Assembly: GCF_015689335.1 (NCBI RefSeq)
Contig: NZ_CP065053.1
Span: forward strand, 5,332,001 to 5,396,000
Source: Massilia antarctica
GTDB taxonomy: Bacteria; Pseudomonadota; Gammaproteobacteria; Burkholderiales; Burkholderiaceae_D
Direction: 5' to 3'
Length of the DNA: 64,000 bases
Positions 7,314 through 15,495 of this stretch are shown one piece after another. The notes under the pieces were generated by a model, which saw nothing but the letters and a program-made list of their open reading frames with translations, did not search any database and was not told where the DNA came from. Every line of letters starts with the position of its first letter. The stretch's first letter is position 1. The position numbers and the translations under genes are program-made.

Positions 7314-9359
7314 ATGGTTCGCCGCTCATTGAAGCACTGGCTGCTTGCCATCGTGCTTGTCCTGCTTCTGGTAGTCGCCGTACCGCCGCTGGCACTGTTG
7401 CTGTTCCATCACCAGCAGGCGTCCGACGCCGACCCCGGACGGGGCGCCGCCACCGTCGCCCAGGACGTCTTCGGCGACAGCTTCACCAAGGTGTCCTACC
7501 TCGACCAGAACTGGCAGCCGCAGGACAGCCTGTGGTTCTACACCACCACCCAGGGCTCGAACCTGCTGCCTTACGACTTCTTCATGGCGCTCGAACAGCC
7601 GGGCAGCGCGCTCCCATTCCGGGCCAACGAGCACATGAACCGCTTGCGCTACCTGCCGCAGCGGGCCACGTCGTCCAATCCGGACGCGCTGCCGGTCGGC
7701 TTCGTCAAGGACAGCTATCTCAACAAAAACTACGTGGGCCTGACCTGCGCCGCCTGCCACACGGCGCAGATCAATTACCGCGGGCTGGGCATGCGCATCG
7801 ACGGCGGACCGGGCGGCGCCGATATGGTCGGCTTCCTCCAGGAGTTGACCAAGGCGATGCAGGCGGTGCGCGACGACCCCGCGGTCCGGCAGCGTTTTGT
7901 CACGGCGGTGCTGGCGCGCGGCGAGTATGCCAGCGCCGACGCAATCATCGCAGACGTCGGAACCTACACCCAGCGCCTGGTCAGCTACAACATCATCAAC
8001 CACAGCCCGACCGAGTATGGGTACGCGCGCCTTGACGCCTTCGGCCGTATCTACAACCGCACCCTGGAACACTTGCTCAACCGAAGCCAGCTTGAAGCCG
8101 TGCTGCGCAACATCCTCAGCCCGGAAGAGGTCGCCGAAGCACTGGCCGGCATGGGCGGCACGCTCAGTTCGGCCCAGCGCGACCAGCTCATTGCCCGGCT
8201 GGCACGCACTCCCCGCCACATCGACTTGCTCAAGGGCGAGCTGTTCATCAAGGCCGACGCGCCGGTCAGCTATCCCTTCCTGTGGGACGTGCCCCAGCAC
8301 GACGTGGTGCAGTGGAACGGCCTCGGCAACAACGCCGGCCTGGGCCCGCTGGGCCGCAACGCCGGTGAGGTGATCGGCGTGTTCGGCACGCTCGACTGGC
8401 ACGAAGCGGACACGTATTCGCTCGGCTCGCTGCTGGCCGGCCACGGTGTCAAGCAGCGCGAGATCCGCTTCGACTCTTCCGTCAACGTGGAAAACCTGCG
8501 CCTCATCGAAAGCCGCCTCGCCAGCCTGCAGTCTCCCCAATGGCCGAGCAAGGTGTTCGGCGCCGCCTCGATCGACCGGGAGCGGGTGCTGCGCGGCGAG
8601 CGCCTGTTCAATAGCCGCTGTGCCGGCTGCCACGCCAGCATCGAGCGCAGCTCGCCCGAGCGCCGCATCGTCGCCTACATGGGGAACGTGGAGGAAGTCG
8701 GCACCGATCCCACCATGGCCGACAACAGCGTCAAGTACCTGGGCTACTCCGGTATCTTGCGCAACCAATACGTGGGGGCTGGCGTCGGCAGCATCCTGCT
8801 CGACAAAAAAGCGCCGATCGCCGCCTTGCTGACCAAAGCCACCATGAGCGTGCTGGAAACGCGCGATCCCGACAAGCCGTTCGTGCAGCGCTGGGCCGAA
8901 TGGCTGCAAAACATGGCCAAGGCTTTTTCCGGCAATGAGATCAAGGCCTCGAACAAGCATGGCAACTACACGATCGACACCACCATCGCCCCGTACGCCT
9001 CACTGCATGCCTACAAGGGGCGCGCGCTGAACGGCATCTGGGCCACGGCGCCCTATCTGCACAACGGCTCGGTGCCGACACTGTACGACCTGCTGCTGCC
9101 GGCGCAGTGCCCGGCCAACGACAGGCAGGCCGAATGCCGGCCCGCTACATTCCAGGTCGGATCGCGCGAATTCGATCCCGTCAAGGTGGGCATCCGGAGC
9201 GAAGGCTACGCCGGCTTCACCTTCGACACCCGGCTGCCGGGAAACAGCAACGCCGGCCACGAATATGGCGCGGTCGCCGTCGTCAAGGGCGATATACGCG
9301 TGCCGCCGCTGACCAGGGAAGAGCGCCTCGACCTGCTCGATTTCCTGAAAGCGCAGTGA
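7314..9359 (+). CDS. RoxA-like dihaem cytochrome c (peroxidase superfamily)
   Basis: A 681-residue protein. ATG at 7314 has GGGAGG 9 nt upstream and opens a basic N-terminus plus one membrane helix (residues 9-30: WLLAIVLVLLLVVAVPP), giving a periplasmic or secreted enzyme. Two haem c attachment motifs are visible: CAACH (residues 145-149) and CAGCH (436-440). The C-terminal block ATAPYLHNGSVPTLYDLLLP is typical of the dihaem cytochrome c peroxidase fold. Length, motif spacing and motif type resemble the rubber oxygenases RoxA/RoxB more than the roughly 350-residue classical peroxidases. RoxA cleaves poly(cis-1,4-isoprene) with oxygen, but many homologues have unknown substrates, so only the superfamily is secure. 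A hairpin terminator follows immediately, so it is monocistronic. Confidence 0.8.
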   Translation: MVRRSLKHWLLAIVLVLLLVVAVPPLALLLFHHQQASDADPGRGAATVAQDVFGDSFTKVSYLDQNWQPQDSLWFYTTTQGSNLLPYDFFMALEQPGSALPFRANEHMNRLRYLPQRATSSNPDALPVGFVKDSYLNKNYVGLTCAACHTAQINYRGLGMRIDGGPGGADMVGFLQELTKAMQAVRDDPAVRQRFVTAVLARGEYASADAIIADVGTYTQRLVSYNIINHSPTEYGYARLDAFGRIYNRTLEHLLNRSQLEAVLRNILSPEEVAEALAGMGGTLSSAQRDQLIARLARTPRHIDLLKGELFIKADAPVSYPFLWDVPQHDVVQWNGLGNNAGLGPLGRNAGEVIGVFGTLDWHEADTYSLGSLLAGHGVKQREIRFDSSVNVENLRLIESRLASLQSPQWPSKVFGAASIDRERVLRGERLFNSRCAGCHASIERSSPERRIVAYMGNVEEVGTDPTMADNSVKYLGYSGILRNQYVGAGVGSILLDKKAPIAALLTKATMSVLETRDPDKPFVQRWAEWLQNMAKAFSGNEIKASNKHGNYTIDTTIAPYASLHAYKGRALNGIWATAPYLHNGSVPTLYDLLLPAQCPANDRQAECRPATFQVGSREFDPVKVGIRSEGYAGFTFDTRLPGNSNAGHEYGAVAVVKGDIRVPPLTREERLDLLDFLKAQ

Positions 9360-9360
9360 C

Positions 9361-9380
9361 AGCGCTGGCGCGCTCTTTTA
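9361..9380 (+). terminator. Rho-independent terminator after the dihaem gene
   Basis: AGCGC and GCGCT with loop TGGC are followed by CTTTT, starting 2 bp after the stop codon. Confidence 0.6.
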
Positions 9381-9388
9381 AGGCCGCG

Positions 9389-9419
9389 TTCAGACTCGCC
9401 CGCGCCCAGCCCCTATAAT
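9389..9419 (+). promoter_or_regulatory. Promoter of the TerD gene
   Basis: A consensus TATAAT -10 lies at 9414-9419. A poor -35 candidate (TTCAGA) lies 19 bp upstream. The start codon is 38 bp downstream of the -10. Confidence 0.55.
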
Positions 9420-9456
9420 GAGGGCTCGTGCAGTCACTAAAACAGGAGAATATAAG

Positions 9457-10032
9457 ATGGCAATCAGTCTGACCAAGGGTGGCAACGTCAACCTGAGCAA
9501 GGAAGCGCCCGGCCTGACGAACATGGTAATCGGTCTGGGCTGGGACGCCCGGTCCACCAGCGGCGTCGAGTTCGACCTCGACGGCACGGTATTCTTGTTG
9601 AAGGCCGACGGCAAAGTCCGCGCCGACACCGACATGATTTTCTATAACAACCTCAAATCCGTCGATGGCAGCGTGACGCACTCCGGCGACAACCGCACCG
9701 GCGCAGGCGAAGGCGACGACGAAAGCATCACCGTCGACCTGAGCCGTGTACCGGCCGACGTCGAAAAAATTTCCGTGTGCGTCACCATCCACGAAGCCGC
9801 TGCGCGCAAGCAGAACTTCGGCATGGTGTCGAACGCATTCGTTCGCTGCGTCAATGCGGCTAACAACAGCGAAATCGCGCGTTTCGATCTGTCCGAAGAC
9901 AGTTCGACCGAAACGGCCATGATTTTCGGCGAAGTCTACCGCCATGCCGGCGACTGGAAATTCCGCGCCGTCGGCCAGGGCTTCAATGGCGGGCTGGGTC
10001 CACTGGCATCGTCGTTCGGCGTCAACGTCTGA
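9457..10032 (+). CDS. TerD family stress protein
   Basis: A 191-residue protein with ATG at 9457, preceded by AGGAG. It is one complete TerD domain: [20 protein letters not shown], then [20 protein letters not shown] and [10 protein letters not shown], the acidic loops that bind two calcium ions in characterised TerD proteins. The C-terminal region ([32 protein letters not shown]) is also canonical. TerD-domain proteins act in the cytoplasm at the membrane in tellurite, oxidative-stress and phage-related responses. Here it stands alone on the plus strand. A minus-strand operon with VWA and kinase-like genes, both classes known from Ter systems, begins about 1.1 kb away, so a functional link is possible but unproven. 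Confidence 0.93.
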   Translation: MAISLTKGGNVNLSKEAPGLTNMVIGLGWDARSTSGVEFDLDGTVFLLKADGKVRADTDMIFYNNLKSVDGSVTHSGDNRTGAGEGDDESITVDLSRVPADVEKISVCVTIHEAAARKQNFGMVSNAFVRCVNAANNSEIARFDLSEDSSTETAMIFGEVYRHAGDWKFRAVGQGFNGGLGPLASSFGVNV

Positions 10033-10074
10033 GCGGACCAGCGCTCACCCCAGGCGCAGCGGCGCGGGTTCTGG

Positions 10075-11001
10075 TCAGCAATGCTGCCAGAACTTCTCGT
10101 TCCACGGACGGAAGTCCATTTCGCTGGTCCACGCCGTGCGCGGCTGGCGGTGCAGGCCGAACACCGCGTCGGCCAGGTGGCGCGGCTCGGCCTGCGTGTA
10201 GCCGGCCTCGAAGACATCCGAATCCTTCACGTCCGCATCGATCACTACGTGCGCCACGTGGATACCGGATGGCCACACCTCGCGCGCCAGCACCTGGGCC
10301 AGCGCACGCAGGCCGAATTTGCCGACCGCCAGATTGAGGTGGTCTTCGCGCCCGATCAGTGACGACGTCGAGCCGGTGAGGATGATGCTGCCCCGGCCAA
10401 GCGGCACCATCATCCGGGCCGCGGCGCGCGCCACGATAAACCCACCCAGGCAGTTCTGGCGCCAGCTCTCTTCGAACGCAGGCACTTCGGTGTCGAGCAC
10501 CGTGCCCGGGCAAAAACCCTGCACCGCGTAGACCACCAGATGCGGCGCGCCCAGTTCGGCGGTCACCGTGGCAAGCACGGCGGCGACCGAGCGTTCGTCG
10601 GTGGCATCGCAGCCATAGGCGTTGACCTGTCCGCCCGCGGCGCTCAACTCATCCACCAGCTCATCGAGACGCTCGGCGTTGCGCGACGCCAGCGCCACCC
10701 GCGTGCCCGATGCGGCAAAGCGGCGCGCCAGTTCGAAACCATATCCGGGGCCGACGCCGACAATCAGCGCCGTTTCGGTCGACGCATCGTGGTCGCTGTC
10801 ATATACGCGCAGAGGGGAGACGGCGCTCGCCGGCGGCACTGGCGTGCCGCGCTCGAGTTTCACGCGCTGATGCTGGCGCCGGCGGTTATTCGATACCGGC
10901 ACCTTGCGGCCGAAACGGTAGAAGAGGGAAACCGGGCCGACCGAGAGCTGTCGCCAACTTTTCAAGCTCCTCCACAGCCGCATCATTGAAACGGCGAACA
11001 T
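10075..11001 (-). CDS. Atypical short-chain dehydrogenase/reductase
   Basis: A 308-residue protein. ATG at 11001 is chosen because AGTGAGG lies at a good distance upstream; a TTG at 11034 is less likely. Residues about 75-300 form an SDR Rossmann domain with the nucleotide motif VGVGPGYGFELARRFAASG and the central TGSTSSLIG (catalytic-Ser strand). The usual YxxxK is LAVGK: the Lys remains but the catalytic Tyr is Leu, as in some non-classical SDR paralogues. About 70 basic, Arg-rich N-terminal residues (RRRQHQRVK and similar) precede the domain, which is not usual. The protein may bind NAD(P)H without normal dehydrogenase activity. It follows the PurA-like gene on the same strand after 149 bp of AT-rich sequence, so it may have its own promoter. 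Confidence 0.75.
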   Translation of the reverse strand: MFAVSMMRLWRSLKSWRQLSVGPVSLFYRFGRKVPVSNNRRRQHQRVKLERGTPVPPASAVSPLRVYDSDHDASTETALIVGVGPGYGFELARRFAASGTRVALASRNAERLDELVDELSAAGGQVNAYGCDATDERSVAAVLATVTAELGAPHLVVYAVQGFCPGTVLDTEVPAFEESWRQNCLGGFIVARAAARMMVPLGRGSIILTGSTSSLIGREDHLNLAVGKFGLRALAQVLAREVWPSGIHVAHVVIDADVKDSDVFEAGYTQAEPRHLADAVFGLHRQPRTAWTSEMDFRPWNEKFWQHC

Positions 11002-11063
11002 CGCCGGCCTCACTTCGGGTAGGTTGGTAGACAAGATTGGCGCCTTTGCTAGAAGGTGTAGCC

Positions 11064-11095
11064 CAAACCGCGGGTTTGTATTTTCAACAATACAA
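11064..11095 (-). repeat. Two overlapping small inverted repeats in an AT-rich gap
   Basis: CAAACC/GGTTTG (11064-11078) overlaps TTGTATT/AATACAA (11076-11095). They lie between the PurA-like stop and the SDR start and could be a weak terminator or an SDR operator. Confidence 0.35.
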
Positions 11096-11150
11096 GCAAA
11101 TTGACTTTATTTCAACAAATGAATCTATTATTGCAATATTGGCTTTGCGT

Positions 11151-12521
11151 TCATGGCAACAGGCGCAGCTTTCTGACCGCCTCGTGTGTTGGCCCATGCG
11201 ATCCCAGCAGGACCGGTAGCCCCGACAGCGCTTCGAGCTGCGCCACGAACGAGGCGGCGTCGGCGATGGGTTCGCCCGCATAGTGCGGCGTGGCGCGCGC
11301 CAGCAAGTGCCCCAGCCGCTCCTGATGCGCCAGGTCGTGCGGGGCGCCGGGCAGGATCGCGCAGATGCGGCCCGAGTCCGGGTCGCGCGCGCAGACATCA
11401 TCGGCCGTCGCATCGGCCTCGTAGCCGGTGCACCAGCGCAAAGCGCGTTCGCGTCCGAACACGTCGAGGTGGCTGACCAGCAGGCCGTCGAGCGGCCCCG
11501 CCACCTGTAGCGCGTAGCGCAGCAGCAGCGCATCCGGATGACCGCGCCGGAAGCGCCCTTGCCAGCCGCCGGATGCATTGTGCGGCTCGGGCAGGTGCTC
11601 GAGCAGCGCATCGCAGGTGGGCAGCGGCCCGTTGCCATGGCGTGTCATGTACGAACGCAGGATGCCCAGGTGTTCGATGCGCGCGTGCTGGCCGGCGTCC
11701 GTGGCCACCGCCTGCACCGACCCCGGATGGATGCTGCTCCACGTCGTATGCGGGTGGAAGCCGCGCCATTCGTCGAGCAGCACGCCCTGCGCCCCCTCGA
11801 ACAGCACGCAGCCGGGCAAGTGCAGCCGCTGCGCGACCTGCGCGTGCGAAGCCGGCGGCGCCTGGCGGATCAGCTCCGCCGTGCGCGCGAGCCAGCGCGT
11901 GGCCATGCTGGTGTCGTCCAGTACCGCCAGTTCGGCGTCGTACGCGGTCTGGTTGGCCGGCTCCGCGCAAGCTTGCCCGAAACCGGCGCGCAAGGTGCGC
12001 CGCATCAGTTCCAGCTTCGCCAGCGCCACTGCCGGCCGCACCAGGTCCGCATAACGCAAAATCTGCTCCGGATGATCGATGCCATGGCCGGCCGTCTCGC
12101 CCACGCCGACCCCGCAGCTGCCGTGCGCCGCCATCCCGCGCTGCAATTCGCGCATGCGTCCCGCCGCCTGGTGAAACGGCGTGGTGACGCGGCAGCGCCC
12201 ATCGATCAGGATCCGCGCCAGGGCGTCATCGACCCCGGCGCGGCGCAGCCAGGCGTCTTCCACCAGCAGCGCGGTCGGATGCACGATCACCGGGTAGGCC
12301 AGCAAGGTGACTACACCAGGCACGAAGCTGCCCGCGCCGAACTGTGCGAAGGTGTGATGGCGGCCGTCCGGCAGCACCACATTGTGGCCGGCCTGGGCGC
12401 CGCCGTTAAAGCGCACCACCGTATGTGCGCCCCAGTGGCGGCACAGGTAATCGGTGAACAGGCCTTTGCCGCAATCGCCAAAGCCAAGGCCCAGCAGGGA
12501 CACCAGGCGGGTCGAAGACAT
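11151..12521 (-). CDS. Adenylosuccinate-synthetase-like protein (PurA paralogue)
   Basis: A 456-residue protein with ATG at 12521, 8 bp after the VWA stop. Landmarks of the PurA fold are in order: LGLGFGDCGKG (PurA GDEGKG, with the catalytic Asp kept but Glu replaced by Cys), NGGAQAGH (catalytic His kept), LFEGAQGVLLDEWRGFHPH, TRHGNGPLPTCD and QGRFRRGHPDALLLRYAL (GTP/aspartate loop region). PurA joins IMP and aspartate using GTP in AMP synthesis. The divergent sequence and stress-type neighbours suggest a second paralogue with another substrate, acting in the pathway of this operon. The retained Asp distinguishes it from phage PurZ, where that residue is reported as Ser. It is the last gene of the tight five-gene set. 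Confidence 0.8.
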   Translation of the reverse strand: MSSTRLVSLLGLGFGDCGKGLFTDYLCRHWGAHTVVRFNGGAQAGHNVVLPDGRHHTFAQFGAGSFVPGVVTLLAYPVIVHPTALLVEDAWLRRAGVDDALARILIDGRCRVTTPFHQAAGRMRELQRGMAAHGSCGVGVGETAGHGIDHPEQILRYADLVRPAVALAKLELMRRTLRAGFGQACAEPANQTAYDAELAVLDDTSMATRWLARTAELIRQAPPASHAQVAQRLHLPGCVLFEGAQGVLLDEWRGFHPHTTWSSIHPGSVQAVATDAGQHARIEHLGILRSYMTRHGNGPLPTCDALLEHLPEPHNASGGWQGRFRRGHPDALLLRYALQVAGPLDGLLVSHLDVFGRERALRWCTGYEADATADDVCARDPDSGRICAILPGAPHDLAHQERLGHLLARATPHYAGEPIADAASFVAQLEALSGLPVLLGSHGPTHEAVRKLRLLP

Positions 12522-12529
12522 GGCCGTCC

Positions 12530-13507
12530 TTACGCGAACATGCGCTTCCACCACGCCGACGGGGCCGCCGGCGTGCCCGCCGCGGGGACGTGCATCCGCG
12601 TGGCGGCGTTCGGGTCGAGCAGGTCCGCATACGGACGCAGGGCGCGCACGATGGCCGACACGCGCTGCGGTGCGATTGTGTTGGCGTCCAGGGTGGCCAC
12701 CAGCGCATCGATGTCGGCAATCGCGTGCTCGGTCAGGCCGACGATGGCGGCGGCCACCGCGCAGGCGTCGCCCGGCTCCTCCATGCAGATCACATGGTCG
12801 CCCAGCAGGTCGCGCCAGCGTTTTTCGCAGCGGCCGCGCCGGCCCAGGTCGGGAATCAGGAAAAACACGTGATACGTCTCGGCGGCGGCCGCGATAGCTT
12901 CGGCGATCGGCACGTCCGCATCGAGCGTATCGCCCACCAGGCTGCCGATCTGGTGACGCGACACCGCCGGGTAGGGCAGCTCGTCGCCCGTGATGAACAG
13001 GTAGCCCTTCTTGCGCCGCTTGACCCAGCAATCCATGTCGGTATGCTGCGCCACCATGTAAAAGGCCAGCTCGTAGCTTTCTTCACCGCTGCCGCCACCG
13101 CCGCCTTCCAGGTAACTCCACGTAAGCCACTGATCCATCAGCTCCGCGGTCGATTCGAACTGGCCGACCTGCAGCGGTGCCTGGTCGGACGTGGCGTCGC
13201 CAATGGCCATGAACAGCAGTTGCGGATCGGCGACGCCGACCGCGTTGAGCAAGGCCATGAAGGTGGGCAGTTCCCTGGTGGCGAGGCTTTGCGGAATGTC
13301 GCCCATCGATCCGGTGACATCGAGCGCGAACACAATGCCCAGCGAATTCGGATGGTCGTCGCTGTCGCGTGATTCGCGGACTTTCAGGCCCTTGGGATTC
13401 ATCAGCGGGTGGCATCCGCGCTGGGTGAACACTTCGGTGCGGGATGCCGAAGCGCGGTCGGCGACCAGTGCCGCGTGGGCGGCCTGGGAGTAATTACCTT
13501 GACCCAT
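12530..13507 (-). CDS. VWA-domain protein
   Basis: A 325-residue cytoplasmic protein without signal or membrane segments. Residues 55-245 form a von Willebrand factor A fold: ALDVTGSMG (residues 61-69) is the DxTxS metal-ion-dependent adhesion site, and GGGGGSGEESYELAFYMVA plus LFITGDELPY supply the later MIDAS and core strands. Such VWA proteins usually act as metal-dependent assembly scaffolds. The C-terminal 80 residues are helical and of unknown function. It sits between the pseudokinase (18-bp gap) and the PurA-like gene (8-bp gap). VWA plus kinase-like partners recall TerY-type triads of the Ter stress network; this is an analogy, not proven homology. Confidence 0.85.
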   Translation of the reverse strand: MGQGNYSQAAHAALVADRASASRTEVFTQRGCHPLMNPKGLKVRESRDSDDHPNSLGIVFALDVTGSMGDIPQSLATRELPTFMALLNAVGVADPQLLFMAIGDATSDQAPLQVGQFESTAELMDQWLTWSYLEGGGGGSGEESYELAFYMVAQHTDMDCWVKRRKKGYLFITGDELPYPAVSRHQIGSLVGDTLDADVPIAEAIAAAAETYHVFFLIPDLGRRGRCEKRWRDLLGDHVICMEEPGDACAVAAAIVGLTEHAIADIDALVATLDANTIAPQRVSAIVRALRPYADLLDPNAATRMHVPAAGTPAAPSAWWKRMFA

Positions 13508-13525
13508 GATGGTTCCTTTATATGT

Positions 13526-14485
13526 CTAATTGGACGGGGTGGGACTGAAGTCGATGAATCTGGCCGGGCCGAACGCCTCTTTCGCCGCGCCGCCGACCGC
13601 CTGGCGCATGCCTTCCGCGCCCAGCGCCGCGCACCAGGCGGGATCGAGGCTGGCGCGTTCCAGCAGGCGCGCCAGCGGTGGCGGGGTGGCGCGCGAAATG
13701 GCTGGCTCGCCGGGTGCGTCCGCCAGTATGGCGCGCATCGCCCAGGCCAGCTGCATCAGGTCGCGCCCTTGCGCGGCGCCGCCGTCGTGCCGGCTGCGGC
13801 GCGCCCCGGACCAGCCGATGATCAATACGCCGTGGTCGGCCGGATGCACCAGCAAGTGTTCTGGCGCCAGGCGGCCGTGGCTCCAGCCGCCGGAGTGGGC
13901 GTAGGCCAGCACCTCGAGCACGCGGCGCCACATCCATACCGCGTGGCGCGCATCGATCGCGCGTCCATACGCAAGCCGCACGTCGGCCAGGCTGCCCCAG
14001 AATCCCGTGGGGTGGCGCAGCACCAGCACCTCGCGCAGTTGCCCGTCCGCGCCAGCGCTGCTGCCCACGGCGACGGCCTGCGGCAGGCGCTGGGTGAAAT
14101 AGGCGGCGCCGGGCAGGTCGTCGGCCTGCAACTGGTCGAGAATCGCTTTTTCGCGCGCCAGCTGGCCGGCTTGTGTCTCGGCGTGGGCGATTTTCAGCAC
14201 CACGCGGCGTGGCATGGCGCCGCTGCGCTCGGCCAAGGCCAGGGTTGCGCTGGCACCGGTACCAAGGTGGGCGATGGTCTTGTAGCGCTGGCCGCCGCAG
14301 GCGATGTCCGCTTCGCTGTCGCCGGCGCGCGAGCGCAGGTAAGCGTCGTGGAAATCGGCGGCGCGCACAAGGTCTTCGCTGTGCGTGACATCCGCCCCGC
14401 AATACGTGCAGCTGACGATGCGCCACAGCGCCTGCCGGGGCAGGGCGCTGCCGCACTGCGGACAGAGTAGGGTGAGCGGAGTCAT
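13526..14485 (-). CDS. Zinc-ribbon protein kinase-like protein, probable pseudokinase
   Basis: A 319-residue protein with ATG at 14485; it overlaps nothing and starts 7 bp after the SPFH stop. A four-Cys zinc ribbon opens it (CPQC at 8-11, CTYC at 26-29). A kinase-like domain follows: glycine-loop-like HLGTGASATLAL (74-85), VVLKIA with the expected ATP-binding Lys98, then SHGRLAPEHLLVHP in place of the HRDLKxxN catalytic loop and IIGWSGA in place of DFG. Both catalytic aspartates are therefore missing, so it is likely a pseudokinase that binds nucleotide or a partner. The zinc ribbon next to an SPFH gene resembles the YdjG/YdjI pairing in Bacillus (from memory). It is part of the five-gene operon. 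Confidence 0.72.
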   Translation of the reverse strand: MTPLTLLCPQCGSALPRQALWRIVSCTYCGADVTHSEDLVRAADFHDAYLRSRAGDSEADIACGGQRYKTIAHLGTGASATLALAERSGAMPRRVVLKIAHAETQAGQLAREKAILDQLQADDLPGAAYFTQRLPQAVAVGSSAGADGQLREVLVLRHPTGFWGSLADVRLAYGRAIDARHAVWMWRRVLEVLAYAHSGGWSHGRLAPEHLLVHPADHGVLIIGWSGARRSRHDGGAAQGRDLMQLAWAMRAILADAPGEPAISRATPPPLARLLERASLDPAWCAALGAEGMRQAVGGAAKEAFGPARFIDFSPTPSN

Positions 14486-14492
14486 GATGTCG

Positions 14493-15470
14493 TCAAGCCA
14501 GGATGCGTTTTTTCTCGGCGTCGAACTCGGCATCGGTCAGGATGTTCTGCTCGCGCAGCGCCGCCAGGTCGCGCAGCAATGCCATGCGCTGGGCCGGCGC
14601 ATCGGGCGCGATCGCCGCAGCCATCTGGCCCACCGTCGCACCCAAGGTGCCGCCCAGGGCGACACCAAGGCCGGCGCCGAGCACCGTTCCGGCGCTGCCC
14701 TCATTGCGCGCGGCGGCATGCAGCACGTCGAAACGGCGCTCTTCCTGATAGTCGTAGCCGATGATGTTCATCTCGGCGCGCCGCGCCAGTGCCGCCTTGA
14801 GCTTCTGGACCGCGCTGTCGGTCTCGGGCACGTTGATCGATTCGATGCTGAACTGCGTCAGCGCCACGCCGTACTGCGCCGTCTCGCCGGCCAGTTCCTT
14901 GCCGATCGTGGCCGACAGCGAATCGAGTTGGGTCGAGATCTCCAGCACCGACACGCCGCTGGCGCTGATCGCGCCGGCGATCGCGCTTTTGATGCGCGTG
15001 GTGTTCATGGCGCGGAAGTAATCGGCCAGGGTGGCCGCATCCATGCTGCGCGCGGTGCCGACCAGTTTCATCAAGAACAGCTTGGGATCGGCCACTTCGA
15101 TGGCGTACTGGCCGAAGGCGCGCACCGGCACCATGATGCCGAACTTCGGGTCCTGCAGCTGGATCGGGTCCGGCGTGCCCCAGCGTACCTCGAGCGTGGT
15201 GGCCAGGTTCACGAACCAGACTTCGGCGGAAAACGGCGACTGCCCGCCGAACGGCAGGCCCACCAGCTTGCGCAGCAAGGGCATGTTGCCGGTGGAGAGA
15301 GTATGGCGGCCGGCCCCGAACGGCCCTTCGTACACGCCGTCGCGCACCAGAAAGGCGACCTGCGACTCGTTGACGATCAGCTGCGTCATCGTCGACAGCT
15401 CCTGCGAGGGGTATTTCCATGCCAGTTGGCTCGCTCTGCCGTCCCACTTTACCCTGTCGATAATGGCCAT
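14493..15470 (-). CDS. SPFH-domain protein with SHOCT tail (YdjI-like)
   Basis: A 325-residue protein with ATG at 15470 (MAIIDRVKWDG). Residues about 10-230 are an SPFH/band 7-like domain of the 'virion core protein' subgroup: VNESQVAFLVRDGVYEGPFG and PVRAFGQYAIEVADPKLFL are characteristic. A Gly/Ala-rich stretch (GTVLGAGLGVALGGTLGATV, about 262-281) follows. The C-terminal LRDLAALREQNILTDAEF is a SHOCT motif, which usually mediates oligomerisation or membrane targeting. There is no transmembrane N-terminus, unlike the flotillin at 24877. It probably forms a cytoplasmic or membrane-associated ring or scaffold for the other operon products. It starts 25 bp after the regulator stop. Confidence 0.85.
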   Translation of the reverse strand: MAIIDRVKWDGRASQLAWKYPSQELSTMTQLIVNESQVAFLVRDGVYEGPFGAGRHTLSTGNMPLLRKLVGLPFGGQSPFSAEVWFVNLATTLEVRWGTPDPIQLQDPKFGIMVPVRAFGQYAIEVADPKLFLMKLVGTARSMDAATLADYFRAMNTTRIKSAIAGAISASGVSVLEISTQLDSLSATIGKELAGETAQYGVALTQFSIESINVPETDSAVQKLKAALARRAEMNIIGYDYQEERRFDVLHAAARNEGSAGTVLGAGLGVALGGTLGATVGQMAAAIAPDAPAQRMALLRDLAALREQNILTDAEFDAEKKRILA

Positions 15471-15495
15471 GATCGTGTTCTCCTTGGTTGACTGG

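Noticed and set aside
7326..8960. Long minus-strand frame opposite the dihaem gene
   Set aside because: Antisense shadow of a clear CxxCH-containing protein in GC-rich DNA.
12522..13031. 170-codon N-terminal extension of the PurA-like gene
   Set aside because: It would overlap the VWA gene out of frame and is Arg/Gly-rich shadow sequence. The ATG at 12521 opens exactly at the PurA motif.
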